Positions 51,674 to 51,717 of a DNA stretch of 51,717 bases are shown in pieces; positions within the stretch are counted from its first letter, which is position 1, and each line of letters begins with the position of its first letter. The notes beneath the pieces are model-generated. The model was not told where the DNA came from and searched no databases. It saw nothing but the letters and a program-made list of their open reading frames with translations. The position numbers were made by a program, and so were the translations under genes. The DNA comes from Flavobacteriales bacterium (GTDB lineage: Bacteria; Bacteroidota; Bacteroidia; Flavobacteriales; UA16), in assembly GCA_028141885.1 (NCBI GenBank), contig JAOIQU010000007.1, positions 1-51,717 of the forward strand, read 5' to 3'.

Positions 51674-51717
51674 ATGCAAGTGATTTGGATTTTGACCGCA
51701 GTGTTGATTGTGACGTT
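51674..51717 (+). CDS. Start of a gene cut by the window edge (14 residues visible)
   Basis: Only MQVIWILTAVLIVT is visible, a hydrophobic N-terminus suggesting a signal anchor, signal peptide or membrane helix. The start is supported by a TTTG-N19-TATGTTGC promoter four bases upstream. Product unknown. Confidence 0.55.
   Translation, partial: MQVIWILTAVLIVT

Noticed and set aside
1..51717. CRISPR arrays, insertion sequences, prophage or integrase genes.
   Set aside because: No direct repeats with spacers, transposase or integrase motifs were seen.

Overview
This window looks like a chromosomal segment from a free-living, probably marine, member of the Bacteroidota, most likely the Flavobacteriales and relatively GC-rich for that group. 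The evidence is the gene content: type IX secretion (T9SS) sorting domains of both type A and type B, a PorP/SprF protein, an S46 dipeptidyl-peptidase, TamB, an acyl-CoA reductase next to a dicluster ferredoxin, and promoters with TAnnTTTG -7 boxes. No prophage, insertion sequence, CRISPR array or rRNA was seen. Genes are densely packed on both strands.

Layout. 1-2.9 kb: a truncated threonine aldolase, an S46 peptidase with a DPP11-type specificity arginine, and a 39-residue membrane protein. 3.0-9.4 kb: two large secreted proteins (a T9SS lysyl-oxidase-like protein and a CotH/lamin-tail protein), then a DMT transporter. 9.3-16 kb (minus strand): a tightly packed cluster of fused B12 mutase IcmF, membrane protein, sulfotransferase-like protein, class IV aminotransferase and membrane protein, preceded by a pseudouridine synthase. 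16.1-20.3 kb: a SprB-like type B adhesin, its SprF-like partner, and a small secreted protein that resembles the adhesin's N-terminal domain. 20.3-26.9 kb: msrB/uvrA, an ECF sigma factor, a small ORF, a DnaQ/GIY-YIG nuclease and a lipoprotein cyclophilin. 27-30.6 kb (minus): a siroheme and sulfite-reductase operon whose leader encodes a short peptide with five consecutive cysteine codons just before a terminator. 30.6-34.5 kb: an envelope protein, a C1 peptidase and an AprA-like methyltransferase. 34.5-35.3 kb: a gene-free stretch rich in GNRA-capped hairpins, read here as a long structured RNA, followed by tRNA-Arg(ACG). 35.6-51.7 kb: M28 peptidase, methyltransferase, Smr protein, ferredoxin/acyl-CoA reductase, TamB, TsaD, a LytS-type kinase broken by an in-frame amber codon, an SF2 helicase, uracil-DNA glycosylase, a WD40 protein and the start of one more gene.

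The strongest leads are the structured RNA candidate (34506-35240), the polycysteine leader and attenuator (30440-30582), the bacterial lysyl oxidase with both quinone-cofactor residues retained, and a set of at least eight genes whose -7 box lies exactly four bases before the start codon, which implies leaderless mRNAs. All calls were made by eye from the sequence. No alignment, folding or database search was run.
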